Below are positions 32,746 through 41,523 of a stretch of DNA of 64,000 nt, one piece after another. The notes under the pieces were generated by a model. That model had not been told where the DNA came from. It did no database searches and saw only the letters and a list, made by a program, of their open reading frames with translations. Position 1 is the stretch's first letter; every line of letters starts with the position of its first letter. This DNA comes from Acidihalobacter prosperus (GTDB lineage Bacteria > Pseudomonadota > Gammaproteobacteria > DSM-5130 > Acidihalobacteraceae): NCBI RefSeq assembly GCF_000754095.2, contig NZ_JQSG02000002.1, positions 248,001 to 312,000 on the forward strand, in the 5' to 3' direction. The position numbers were made by a program, and so were the translations under genes.

Positions 32746-33491
32746 GCCCTTACTGCGGCCCCCACGGAGGGTTGCTCCAGCTCGGCTGTACTACCCTGTC
32801 TCACGATGCGTCCGTGCTCCAGCCGAACGTAGCGGTCGCAGAATTGCGCGACCTGGCTCTCCGCATGTGATACGAACAACAATGTCATCCCATTCTTGCG
32901 CATGGTCTCGATGCGATCGAGACACTTGAGCTGAAAGTCTGCGTCGCCCACAGACAAAATCTCGTCAGCCAACAAGATTTCGGGGTCCAGATGCACCGCG
33001 ACGGAAAACCCAAGCCGCGCATACATACCGGAGGAATAGTTCTTCACAGGCTCGTAGATAAACTCTCCGAGCTCTGAGAAGTCCAGAATCGAGCTAAACA
33101 ACGCCCGAGTCTCCCGGTTTTTCAGGCCGAACAGGCTGGCGTTCAGATAGATATTCTCTTCCCCCGTCAGCTCGGGGTTGAAACCCACGCCCAAGGCAAT
33201 CATCGGCACGAGGCGGCCGCGGGTCACGACGCGACCAGTGGTCGGAGGCACAATACCGGCAATCAAGGTCAGCAGGGTGCTCTTGCCGGAACCGTTGTGC
33301 CCCATGAGACCCAGCGCCTCGCCGCGTTCTACGCTGAAAGAAACATTATCCAAAGCACGGAAACGATGAGGTTGCGGCCGCCAGCGTTTGTCGAACAGAC
33401 CGACGACCCGCTTCTTGAGAGAGTCCTGTGCATTATGATGGAGCACGAAGTCCTTCGTGACCTGCTCGACGATGATGACGGGCTCGCTCAT
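32742..33491 (-). CDS. wzt: Polysaccharide ABC exporter ATP-binding subunit, short Wzt
   Basis: 249 residues. Walker A is GHNGSGKSTLL, the signature is NYSSGMYARLGFSVA and Walker B is EILLADEILSVGD, typical of the Wzt/KpsT/TagH group. The start is the ATG overlapping the wzm stop; upstream sequence in that frame is antisense to wzm. Wzt proteins that recognise a chain-terminal modification carry a C-terminal carbohydrate-binding domain and exceed 400 residues; that domain is absent. Confidence 0.93.
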   Translation of the reverse strand: MSEPVIIVEQVTKDFVLHHNAQDSLKKRVVGLFDKRWRPQPHRFRALDNVSFSVERGEALGLMGHNGSGKSTLLTLIAGIVPPTTGRVVTRGRLVPMIALGVGFNPELTGEENIYLNASLFGLKNRETRALFSSILDFSELGEFIYEPVKNYSSGMYARLGFSVAVHLDPEILLADEILSVGDADFQLKCLDRIETMRKNGMTLLFVSHAESQVAQFCDRYVRLEHGRIVRQGSTAELEQPSVGAAVRA

Positions 33492-34297
33492 AGGCGTTCG
33501 ATCAATTTTGCACCGCGACGATAGAAGAGCCAGAGGCCCACGCCCAAAGAAAGGGCCGCCCAGGCTGAAAAAGCGGCACTGATCTGCCATGATGGCAGCT
33601 GCCCTGCCCAAAAAATATCCTGAAAGATATGTGTGAACTCCGTTAGCGGATTCACCAGAAAGAGATCGCGGATGCGGGCTGGCACCATGCTCAGCGGATA
33701 GATGATGGGGGTCGTCCAGAAAAACAGCTGCACAAAGACTTCGACCAGATGCTTGAGATCCCGAAAATCCACATAGAGCACGCATAGGATCAACATGAGA
33801 CCGAATGCGAATCCCAGGAACAGCAACAGATAGAACGGATAGACCAGAAGCGCCCAGTGCAGCTTACCGCCTAATGGCCCGTAAAGCATCAGGAACACCA
33901 CCAGCGCCATGAACCAGAGCACGGAATTGACCAACAGGTTCGAAAGCGGCACCAGCAAACGCGGGAAGTAGATCTTCTTGAGCAGATCGGCATTGCCCAC
34001 CAGTTGTTCCGGCGCCTGGGTGACCAAGGTCGAAAACAACGTCCAATGCACGATGCCTGTCACCATATAAAGCGCATGGTTCGGCTGCGAAGAGCGAAAC
34101 ACATAGGTGAAGACGAAGAGGTACATCAAGGTAATCATCAGCGGATTCATGAGCGACCAGGCAAAGCCCAGCACGGCCCCTTGGTAACGCACCTTGATCT
34201 CCTTTGAGACCAAATTGCGCACCAAATCGCGATAAGACCACCAGCGCCAGAAAGGCCCGAGGAGGGTCCGCGCACGTATGTTCACAACATCAGTCAT
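33488..34297 (-). CDS. wzm: Polysaccharide ABC exporter membrane subunit
   Basis: 269 residues with six predicted membrane helices, ABC-2 type. The N-terminus (WRWWSYRDLVRNLVSKEIKVRYQGAVLGFAWSLMNPL) is characteristic of Wzm/KpsM. It pairs with Wzt to move finished undecaprenyl-linked glycan across the inner membrane. First gene of a coupled wzm > wzt > small ORF > manB run; upstream lies the repeat/IS scar. Confidence 0.93.
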   Translation of the reverse strand: MTDVVNIRARTLLGPFWRWWSYRDLVRNLVSKEIKVRYQGAVLGFAWSLMNPLMITLMYLFVFTYVFRSSQPNHALYMVTGIVHWTLFSTLVTQAPEQLVGNADLLKKIYFPRLLVPLSNLLVNSVLWFMALVVFLMLYGPLGGKLHWALLVYPFYLLLFLGFAFGLMLILCVLYVDFRDLKHLVEVFVQLFFWTTPIIYPLSMVPARIRDLFLVNPLTEFTHIFQDIFWAGQLPSWQISAAFSAWAALSLGVGLWLFYRRGAKLIERL

Positions 34298-34454
34298 ACT
34301 GGCATGCTTTATCGAGAGGCCTAGAAGTAGTACGCCCGTAACCGCACCCCGCGGGGCAGAGGAGCAAGGATCCCCCCACAGGAAACAAGCGTGAATGCTA
34401 CCGGATCAAGCCCATCTCAGCCAGCCTAACACGCGGCGAGATGCGGATATCGGT

Positions 34455-34707
34455 CTAGGGCCTGCTCACACCATGCGCTGGGGCGCTGTTGTGACTGAGC
34501 GCAAGGAGCGCAGTTTGGTGAACTCGAATCGGTCACGAGCAACGCCGAGCAGGTTTTTTCAGCCGCAACCCGCAGGGCCCCGCCGCCTTCCACATCTCGC
34601 GGTGTTGCGGCAGCTCATGTGGCAGGCCACTCCGCGCCCGCGGCGCCTGGCGAGCCACGCAAAGTGGCTCCGGCTGCGCCTCACCGCATAGTGCGAACAA
34701 GCCCTAG
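34455..34707. mobile_element. MITE-like element with 23-bp terminal inverted repeats
   Basis: Imperfect inverted repeats bound a 253-bp segment: CTAGGGCCTGCTCACACCATGCG at 34455-34477, matched by the reverse complement of 34685-34707 (CTAGGGCTTGTTCGCACTATGCG), 19 of 23 identical. No coding potential inside. Both outer ends carry CTAG. The layout fits a non-autonomous miniature transposable element; no second copy was noticed in this window and the mobilising transposase is not identified. Confidence 0.5.
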
Positions 34708-34759
34708 TAGCGCCAGCGGCACCGAATCATCGTCACGATCCATTCACACGGTTTGACAA

Positions 34760-35042
34760 TGCCATCGGGTGGCGGATGTAGCCCAACGCCATGGCGCTCA
34801 TGCGCCTCTCCCAGCGCACGGTGATCTGTCAACGCTCTTTATCGTCCGCGCCATCTCGCGGCGAGCCGGCGGGCTCACCATTTTTTCTCAGCACAGCCTT
34901 GGCGACTTCGCTCTCCAGCAGCCCCTCCGCCAGCAGATTTGTCAGCCCGTTCTCAGCACACCGGGCCTTGGGGCGCGTGCATCAGCGGTTTCCATGCCGC
35001 AAACCCGGCGCCAGAGTAAGATGATTGCCTCATAGAAGCCGG
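34760..35042 (-). pseudogene. IS3-family transposase remnant
   Basis: Degenerate, frameshifted reading on the minus strand. Near 35040-34980 it reads GFYEAIILLWRRVCGMETADA, matching the helix-turn-helix end of IS3 OrfA (GFSEASFYLWRRKFGGM-type). After a shift near 34975 it reads AENGLTNLLAEGLLESEVAK, the OrfA leucine-zipper region. KMVSPPARREMARTIK follows, like the start of OrfB. The rest of OrfB is gone. It sits next to the MITE-like repeat, so this 930-bp gap is an insertion and recombination scar. Confidence 0.5.
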
Positions 35043-35051
35043 GCCGGCAGT

Positions 35052-35234
35052 TTAGCTCCTTGATTGACGCCTCCTCACGCCTGTCTTCAAAAACATCAAT
35101 AATCCGATCTTCGCAGCAAAGACACTCGCACCCAATCTCCGCACCATTTTTGGATTGACCATCAAATTATCGCGCCAACCAATCTCGGGAAGTAATGACG
35201 ACAACACTCGAACATCAACCACCCAAAACATCAT
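35052..35234 (-). CDS. Short ORF, probably a gene fragment
   Basis: 60 codons (MMFWVVDVRVLSSLLPEIGW...) starting at an ATG overlapping the upstream glycosyltransferase stop, so it would be coupled to it. It has the look of the start or end of a larger enzyme cut off by the adjacent IS remnant. I cannot assign a family. Confidence 0.3.
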   Translation of the reverse strand: MMFWVVDVRVLSSLLPEIGWRDNLMVNPKMVRRLGASVFAAKIGLLMFLKTGVRRRQSRS

Positions 35235-36322
35235 ATCGATTTATGATTCGATATCAAATCATTTAATTGTATTAATGATTTTCTCCAGCTGAACTCGCGG
35301 ATACACTCCACACCGGCCTGAGAAATTTTAAATCTACGCTGAGCATCTCTTAGCAGATCGACTACATTAGACGCCAACGCATCAATATCAGCCGGCGGAC
35401 TCAGCAGTGCATTCACATTATCTTTGGCATAGGCTCTAACACCAACATTATCAGTAGATACCAACGCTGCCCCGCACGACATAGCTTCGGCACCTGGCAA
35501 GCCCCAGCCCTCGTAATGCGATGGCATTAGAAAAATCATGCTGGCGTTATAGAGATCACAAAGCTCGCTATCGCGTGGGCGCTCATGGTATTCAACCCAA
35601 TCAGGCATGAAGTTCGGTTTTTTAGGGCCAAAAGACCAAATATCAAGATCATGACCGCAAACTTCCCGCACCCTCGACAACGCCTTTATGGCGTCAGCCG
35701 TACCCTTAAATGTCTCACGCCGGGTTGGAAACCCTATTTTTCGCCTTCCAATAGAATCAACGGATTGCTTTATATTATAAATATTGAAATCGATCCCATT
35801 TGGTATATAGGCATCGTAATCGGCACCGCACTGCCTCAATAATGCAGCACCCGCAGGCGAAGTGATTATATTAACGAATCCAGCACGATACGTGTCGCAC
35901 ATGCGTTTTTTTACTTCGCTGCGAGCAACCATGTAATGCTCATAGTCATGTATCAGATAGTATTTCTTGCCCGGGAGGCTGCCGTACGTTGCGATCCATT
36001 CTGCGGTCTGCCATGCCGTCGCCACGATCACATCCGACGGCGGAATCCGCTTTTCCTCCAATGAGAAAACCCACGAACACCTCACTCTATTGTCTAGAGC
36101 AAACCACCCGACTGGACAGTAACTTTTATCAAAGAACCTCTGCAAAAATCTAACAATCTTGATTGATAGAAAAAAAATATTATTTTTCTTATACAAGACA
36201 GCCGGGTGAATAATCGTTACTTCATGACCACATGAAACCAAGCCATTCGCATACTCATACACCACCTTAAACCCACCAACAGGGTTATTTCCAGAACCCG
36301 GCAGAACAAACGTTATCTTCAC
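35231..36322 (-). CDS. GT4 glycosyltransferase
   Basis: 363 residues. N-terminal GSGNNPVGGFKVVYEYANGL, then KYYLIHDYEHYM, IPNGIDFNIYNI and the GT4 motif PSHYEGWGLPGAEAMSCGAALV. Starts at GTG, one base after the stop of the methyltransferase upstream. Base composition is clearly more AT-rich than the genes around it (Ile/Asn/Lys-rich, AT-rich codons), a sign of acquisition from elsewhere. Sugar specificity unknown. Confidence 0.85.
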   Translation of the reverse strand: MKITFVLPGSGNNPVGGFKVVYEYANGLVSCGHEVTIIHPAVLYKKNNIFFLSIKIVRFLQRFFDKSYCPVGWFALDNRVRCSWVFSLEEKRIPPSDVIVATAWQTAEWIATYGSLPGKKYYLIHDYEHYMVARSEVKKRMCDTYRAGFVNIITSPAGAALLRQCGADYDAYIPNGIDFNIYNIKQSVDSIGRRKIGFPTRRETFKGTADAIKALSRVREVCGHDLDIWSFGPKKPNFMPDWVEYHERPRDSELCDLYNASMIFLMPSHYEGWGLPGAEAMSCGAALVSTDNVGVRAYAKDNVNALLSPPADIDALASNVVDLLRDAQRRFKISQAGVECIREFSWRKSLIQLNDLISNHKSI

Positions 36323-36323
36323 C

Positions 36324-37250
36324 TCAACCCTCGCCTTTTGGCTCGAACAACAAATTCAAGTATGGATAAAAATACTGCTTTTTCACACCTTTATTGATCA
36401 GCCAATCGCGAGGTATTGGGACACCAACACGGATTGATTTACCCCTCACATGAAAATTCTTAAAGACGCCATTTATAGGCGGCACGAGCGACAAAGACGG
36501 AAAAACATTTTCATCTGATATAAAACTTATTTCAAAACCACCAGCATCAAAATGTCTTTCTATGTTTGACAATGACCTATAGTAAACATCCCATGAGCCA
36601 TTATCTGATATGAGGTACTGGTGCCGCTTGCCACGCAACTTCAAATAACCCAACGCCAACCATCTTGGCATCCACGGCAAGAACGCCAAACCAGTATGGT
36701 CGTCTCTTAGTTGAATTTTATTAGGAACAAGCACAAATAACACATGCCTGCACACCCTTTTAAGTTCGGGCATCAGCACACCAAGAACCCGATCACTCAA
36801 ATGCTCAAGAACCACAAACATTGTCACAACATCGAAACTTTTATCTTCAAATGGCAGGCCATCACCATCGCCTTCAATAAATTTTATTTCATCGACATTA
36901 TTCTCACGAGCCAAAATCCTGGCGAACCCAAGGTGCTCGCGATGAAGATCAACACCATATGCATCATACCCAAGCAAGTTCAGAATAACGGTCAATTCCC
37001 CCGTCCCACAGCCAAAATCCAGTATTTTAAGGTCCTTACCTAGAGCATATTTGCATCTAATTTCGGTCATCAGTGATTCAAGCCAGGACGCATAGCCCGA
37101 TCCAACCGGATTTGTTTTCTCGCTATAGTCCTTCATTTTTGCTTCATAGATATGAGTACCTAAAAACGGCCTCATATACCGAGAGATGGCAGACATGAAT
37201 TCGTCTGCCTTAATATCAGCATCTCTCAAGTCCACGTTACTCACCTTCAC
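36324..37250 (-). CDS. Class I SAM-dependent methyltransferase
   Basis: 308 residues. Methyltransferase motifs: ILDFGCGTGELTVIL (motif I, about residue 76), YGVDLHREHLGFARI and PFEDKSFDVVTMFVVLEHL (post-motif region). The C-terminal part is specific to this protein. GTG start at 37250. AT-rich like its neighbour GT4 gene, with which it probably acts on the same glycan or glycolipid. Substrate unknown; an internal ATG at 37196 is an alternative start. Confidence 0.82.
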   Translation of the reverse strand: MKVSNVDLRDADIKADEFMSAISRYMRPFLGTHIYEAKMKDYSEKTNPVGSGYASWLESLMTEIRCKYALGKDLKILDFGCGTGELTVILNLLGYDAYGVDLHREHLGFARILARENNVDEIKFIEGDGDGLPFEDKSFDVVTMFVVLEHLSDRVLGVLMPELKRVCRHVLFVLVPNKIQLRDDHTGLAFLPWMPRWLALGYLKLRGKRHQYLISDNGSWDVYYRSLSNIERHFDAGGFEISFISDENVFPSLSLVPPINGVFKNFHVRGKSIRVGVPIPRDWLINKGVKKQYFYPYLNLLFEPKGEG

Positions 37251-37358
37251 TTCCCCGAAAAGACAACCCGCACGGAATAACCATGGATCGACTTCAATAA
37301 ATCACCACAAGTCGACCGGGACTGCTCCACCGAAAACTCATGCATTAATAATGCATGG

Positions 37359-38855
37359 CTAGCCACCAACCCCCCTCTTGATTTTGGCAACACGTCCAAC
37401 GATTCCCAGCTTCATTTCATCCGTCAGGCAAAGCCATGCGGTAACGCATGACAAAACAACACATATAATGCTCCATAGCATCCGTTCCATGAACGGCAAC
37501 GACAATCCGCCCACCCAGACAGCCAGCGCTACAGCCACCATATTCCATCGACTAGCTCGCCAATACACCCCGTGCGTGCCTGTCATTAAAAAACAGAATA
37601 ACGCATCCGCGGCACTTCGCATTATCCATGCGACAGCCGCGCCAATCACCCCCCACAGCCCCACCATTACCCACAAAACCACCAGAAAAGGCAGAAGCTC
37701 CACGAGGTAAAATTTAGACATCAAATCAGGTCTATTCTTGGCGGGCATGTATATGTTCGGCACATAGGCAGGACCATTAAGCCACACACTAAGCAATATG
37801 ATAATTGCCACAGGCACAGTTTTTATGGCCATATCTGCCCCTAGCCAAAAATCAAAAAATGGCCGCATACCCAATAGTCCGAGCACAACCAATGGCGTTA
37901 ATAGCGCCGTTAGGCCGATAACTCCCTGATGCAGCAGTTTCCTGCTTTCTTCATCATCAAGTTGTGAAAATCGCGGGAATAACGTCGTAGCCAAGCTAAG
38001 TGGTAGATATGCAACTCGTTGCGTTAATGAGAAAGGAATTGTATAGACCGTGACTGCACCAGCCCCAATACGTGCACCAATAACCATGCGATCGACAATT
38101 GTTAGCAGCGGTATCAAGACACTTGAAAGACTTATCCAGCTCCCAAAGCGCAATAACGGCCCCACCTCGCGGCGATCGATTCTTGGCAATCCCACGAATG
38201 GTAGTTCACGACTGACTGACCAATATAAATACGCCACACCAACCAAACGACCAAGCAGTGCCGATGCCACTAAGGCTGGGATGGTGGCATATCCCATAGC
38301 AACACCAATCAACGGAAATACCTGCAAGGCAACCATCCCCATGGATTGCCCAATATTAAGCGAAATAAATGCATGTTTAGCCTGAAGCGCGCCACCCAAG
38401 ATCGATAATGCCGAGACCAATGGCACACTCGCTGCCAACCAAGGGATGGCCGCAACCGCCTGTTCTTGATACTGAGCTGGAATACGAAACAGCCCGGAGA
38501 AGAAAAGATGCCCCAACACCAACAGGATAAAGCCACCTAAAACACCGATCACCAATCCAAAAACCGCAGCTGTCCAAAATGTGCGGTTGTTGGCCGCATC
38601 ATCCTCCTGTCCTGCCACGCGTTGAGCAACGGCACGACCCAAACCGAAATCGAACGCGCCAAAATACCCCAGTATTGTAAAGGCCAACAACAGAATACCG
38701 TACTTCACTTCACCAACCCAGTGCAGATAAAGCGGAACTGTTGCCAAGGAAACGACTGTGGGGACGAGCTGTCCGATCAAATTGATGGTGGTAGAGCGTA
38801 AAACACTAGGAGTATTCATATCGGAGGAAAAGATGCTTGATATAGGAAGCGCCAT
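37359..38855 (-). CDS. Wzx-like polysaccharide flippase
   Basis: 498 residues, 12-14 membrane helices, MOP/polysaccharide transport family (NLIGQLVPTVVSLATVPLYLHWVGEVKYGILLLAFTILGYFGAFDFGLGRAVAQRVA). It would flip undecaprenyl-linked oligosaccharides across the inner membrane. Its presence together with Wzm/Wzt means two export routes in one locus. An internal ATG at 38819 (MNTPSVLRS) is an equally possible start; no ribosome-binding site favours either. Confidence 0.85.
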   Translation of the reverse strand: MALPISSIFSSDMNTPSVLRSTTINLIGQLVPTVVSLATVPLYLHWVGEVKYGILLLAFTILGYFGAFDFGLGRAVAQRVAGQEDDAANNRTFWTAAVFGLVIGVLGGFILLVLGHLFFSGLFRIPAQYQEQAVAAIPWLAASVPLVSALSILGGALQAKHAFISLNIGQSMGMVALQVFPLIGVAMGYATIPALVASALLGRLVGVAYLYWSVSRELPFVGLPRIDRREVGPLLRFGSWISLSSVLIPLLTIVDRMVIGARIGAGAVTVYTIPFSLTQRVAYLPLSLATTLFPRFSQLDDEESRKLLHQGVIGLTALLTPLVVLGLLGMRPFFDFWLGADMAIKTVPVAIIILLSVWLNGPAYVPNIYMPAKNRPDLMSKFYLVELLPFLVVLWVMVGLWGVIGAAVAWIMRSAADALFCFLMTGTHGVYWRASRWNMVAVALAVWVGGLSLPFMERMLWSIICVVLSCVTAWLCLTDEMKLGIVGRVAKIKRGVGG

Positions 38856-38999
38856 TCATTGGACTATTCTCGCAGTGCCGTGATCTCAACCAATGGGATG
38901 CCAAGCAGGCTGAATATCGACTCAAATGGCTCAGTCGCAGTGACAATCAAGATATCTAGGCGTTAATTCGCGTACTTAAATACCAGCCTCGCAAATATC

Positions 39000-40088
39000 T
39001 CACTCTGCTACCAGCGGGTTCCATGCGTACTGCCGCCCCACCCATTCGCGATACTCGCCGCTGAGGATGGGTTTCCACCAGTCTTGCCGTGCGAGGTACC
39101 ACGTCACCGTGTCCCGCAGCCCGTCCTCGAAGCTGCGCGCCGGCGCGTAGCCCAGCGCTGCGCGCAGCTTGCGCTCGTCGATGGCATAGCGCCGGTCATG
39201 ACCGGGGCGGTCCTTGACGAAGGTGATGGCGCGGGCGTGCGGCGCGCCGGCCGGGCGCAGCGCGTCCATGATCGCGCAGAGACTTTCCACCACCTGTAGA
39301 TTGGCGCGCTCGGCGCCTCCGCCGATATTGTAGGTCTCGCCCGGCTGTCCACCCTGCAGGATCAGCTCGATCCCGCGGCAGTGGTCCTCCACGTGCAGCC
39401 AGTCGCGTACGTTGCTGCCGTCGCCGTAGATGGGCAGCGGCTTGCCGTCGAGCAGGTTGAGGATGCACAGCGGGATGAGCTTTTCCGGGAACTGGTACGG
39501 GCCGTAGTTGTTGGAGCAGTTGCTGATCGTGGTCTCGAGGCCGTAGGTGTGGTGGTAGGCGCGCACGAGGTGATCGGAAGCCGCCTTGCTGGCCGAGTAC
39601 GGCGAGTTCGGCGCATAGGGCGTGGTCTCGGTGAAGGCGGGATCGTCCGCGTCGAGCGAACCGTAGACTTCGTCGGTGGAGACATGATGAAAGCGGTGCC
39701 GCGCGGGCGCAGCGCCGGCCAGCCACACGGCGCGCGCGGCCTTGAGCAGGCTGTGGGTACCGACGACATTGGTATTCACGAAGGCGTCGGGGCCTTCGAT
39801 GGAGCGATCGACATGGCTCTCGGCGGCAAAATGCACCAGGGTGTCGATCGTCTCCTCGCGTAGCAGCGTTTCCACCAAGGCCTGATCGCGGATGTCGCCA
39901 TGCACGAAACGGAACTCGGGACGCCCCTCGGCCGCGGCAAGGCTGGCGCGATTGCCCGCATAGGTCAGCGCATCGAGCACGACCACGCGCCCGCCGGGAT
40001 GGCGCGACAGCCAATAATGGACGAAATTGGCGCCGATGAAGCCGGCGCCGCCGGTCACCAGCAGTCGTTCGGGCGTTGCGGTGCTCAT
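39000..40088 (-). CDS. rfbB: dTDP-glucose 4,6-dehydratase
   Basis: 362 residues, extended SDR. LLVTGGAGFIGANFVHYW binds NAD; HFAAESHVDRSIEGP, VSTDEVYGSL and YSASKAASDHLVRAYHHTYGL are family motifs. Second step of dTDP-L-rhamnose synthesis. Start ATG overlaps the rfbD stop (ATGA). Last gene of rfbA > rfbC > rfbD > rfbB. Confidence 0.97.
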   Translation of the reverse strand: MSTATPERLLVTGGAGFIGANFVHYWLSRHPGGRVVVLDALTYAGNRASLAAAEGRPEFRFVHGDIRDQALVETLLREETIDTLVHFAAESHVDRSIEGPDAFVNTNVVGTHSLLKAARAVWLAGAAPARHRFHHVSTDEVYGSLDADDPAFTETTPYAPNSPYSASKAASDHLVRAYHHTYGLETTISNCSNNYGPYQFPEKLIPLCILNLLDGKPLPIYGDGSNVRDWLHVEDHCRGIELILQGGQPGETYNIGGGAERANLQVVESLCAIMDALRPAGAPHARAITFVKDRPGHDRRYAIDERKLRAALGYAPARSFEDGLRDTVTWYLARQDWWKPILSGEYREWVGRQYAWNPLVAE

Positions 40089-40978
40089 GGCGCGAGCACC
40101 CGCGTCTCGGCTTCCATCCGCGCGAGGCATCGCAGCTCCGCCCCCAGCGCCTCGCGCCAGTGCGGCGCGGACTTGCCGAGCGCCGCCCAGGTGGTGCGTT
40201 TGTCGAGCACGCTGTATGCCGGGCGCCGCGCCGGGGTCGGATAGTCGGCGGTGGCGATGGGATCGACCTCGACGGCGCGCGCCAGCAGTCCCAGGGCCAG
40301 GCCTTCGTCGCGAATCGCCACCGCGAAGTCGTACCATGACGCCACGCCGGCATCGGTCCAGTGGTAGGTGCCGCCGAGCCCGGCGCCGATCATGGCCCAG
40401 ATCGCGCCGGCCAGCCCCGGTGCTCGGGTCGGCGTGCCCACCTGATCGTCCACCACGCCGAGTCGCTCGCGTTCGCGCATCAGGCGCAGCATGGTGAGCA
40501 TGAAATTGCTGCCCTGCGCCGCGTACACCCAGGCGGTGCGCACGACCAGCGCCTGCATCCCCAGACGTTCGCGCACGGCGTCCTCGCCCGCCAGCTTGCT
40601 CGCGCCGTAAATCCCGAGCGGAGCGGTCATGTCCTCCGGGCGGTACGGCCGGCTTCGCTGCCCATCGAATACGAAATCGGTCGACACCTGCACCAGACGC
40701 GCACCGCGATGACGGGCCGCATCGGCAAGCAGTCGCGGGCCCGCGGCATTTACCGCAAAGGCCTGCTCAGAGGCCTCCTCGGCGCGATCGACGGCGGTAT
40801 AGGCCGCCGCGTTGACGATCCAGTCGGGCGCCAGCTCGCGCACCGCGCCGCGCACGGCCGCGGCATCGGTGATGTCCAGATCGGCGCGCGTCAGCGCGCT
40901 TGCGGTCACGCCTGTCGGCACGCTGGCGCGCAGCGCGCTGCCGAGCTGGCCGTCGGCGCCGGTGATCAACACCCTCAC
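40085..40978 (-). CDS. rfbD: dTDP-4-dehydrorhamnose reductase
   Basis: 297 residues. GADGQLGSALR is the cofactor loop, and VSTDFVFDG, GIYGASKLAGE and VVRTAWVYAAQGSNF are typical of RmlD. Final NADPH-dependent reduction to dTDP-L-rhamnose. The start is a GTG overlapping the rfbC stop (GTGA); no ATG in frame fits before the cofactor loop. Confidence 0.95.
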   Translation of the reverse strand: MRVLITGADGQLGSALRASVPTGVTASALTRADLDITDAAAVRGAVRELAPDWIVNAAAYTAVDRAEEASEQAFAVNAAGPRLLADAARHRGARLVQVSTDFVFDGQRSRPYRPEDMTAPLGIYGASKLAGEDAVRERLGMQALVVRTAWVYAAQGSNFMLTMLRLMRERERLGVVDDQVGTPTRAPGLAGAIWAMIGAGLGGTYHWTDAGVASWYDFAVAIRDEGLALGLLARAVEVDPIATADYPTPARRPAYSVLDKRTTWAALGKSAPHWREALGAELRCLARMEAETRVLAP

Positions 40979-41523
40979 GGATACACCTCCGCCTCGCCCA
41001 GCCACGCACCTTCCGCATCCTTGGCGGACACCAGCGGCGCGGCATGCGTGGGTATCGGCCAGTCGATGGCCAGGGTCGGATCGTCCCAGCGGATGCAGCG
41101 CTCGTGTTCCGGGGCGTAGAAATCGGTGCATTTGTAGACGAAATCGGCCATTTCGCTGAGCACGTAAAAGCCATGGCCGAAACCGGGCGGCACCCACAGC
41201 ATGCGCTGGTTTTCCTCGCTCAGCTCGACGCCGACCCATCGCCCGAAGCGCGGCGAGGCGCGGCGCAGGTCGACGGTCACGTCGAATACCCGGCCGGTCA
41301 CCACCCGCACCAGCTTGCCCTGCGGGCGCGCCAGCTGGTAGTGCAGTCCGCGCAGGATACCCTGGCGCGAACGGCTGTGATTGTCCTGCACGAAGGCGGC
41401 GTCGATCCCGCCTTCGCGGAATTTGGCCGCGTGCCAGGTTTCGAGGAAGAAACCGCGCGCGTCGCCGAACACGTCCGGCTCGACTACCACCACCTCGGGC
41501 AGCACGGTGGGCACGAAACGCAT
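40975..41523 (-). CDS. rfbC: dTDP-4-dehydrorhamnose 3,5-epimerase
   Basis: 182-residue cupin. FLETWHAAKFREGGI, FVQDNHSRSRQGILRGLHYQ (catalytic His) and VPPGFGHGFYVLS (Tyr region) are conserved. Double epimerisation step of the L-rhamnose pathway. Its ATG overlaps the rfbA stop by one base (TGATG). Confidence 0.96.
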   Translation of the reverse strand: MRFVPTVLPEVVVVEPDVFGDARGFFLETWHAAKFREGGIDAAFVQDNHSRSRQGILRGLHYQLARPQGKLVRVVTGRVFDVTVDLRRASPRFGRWVGVELSEENQRMLWVPPGFGHGFYVLSEMADFVYKCTDFYAPEHERCIRWDDPTLAIDWPIPTHAAPLVSAKDAEGAWLGEAEVYP

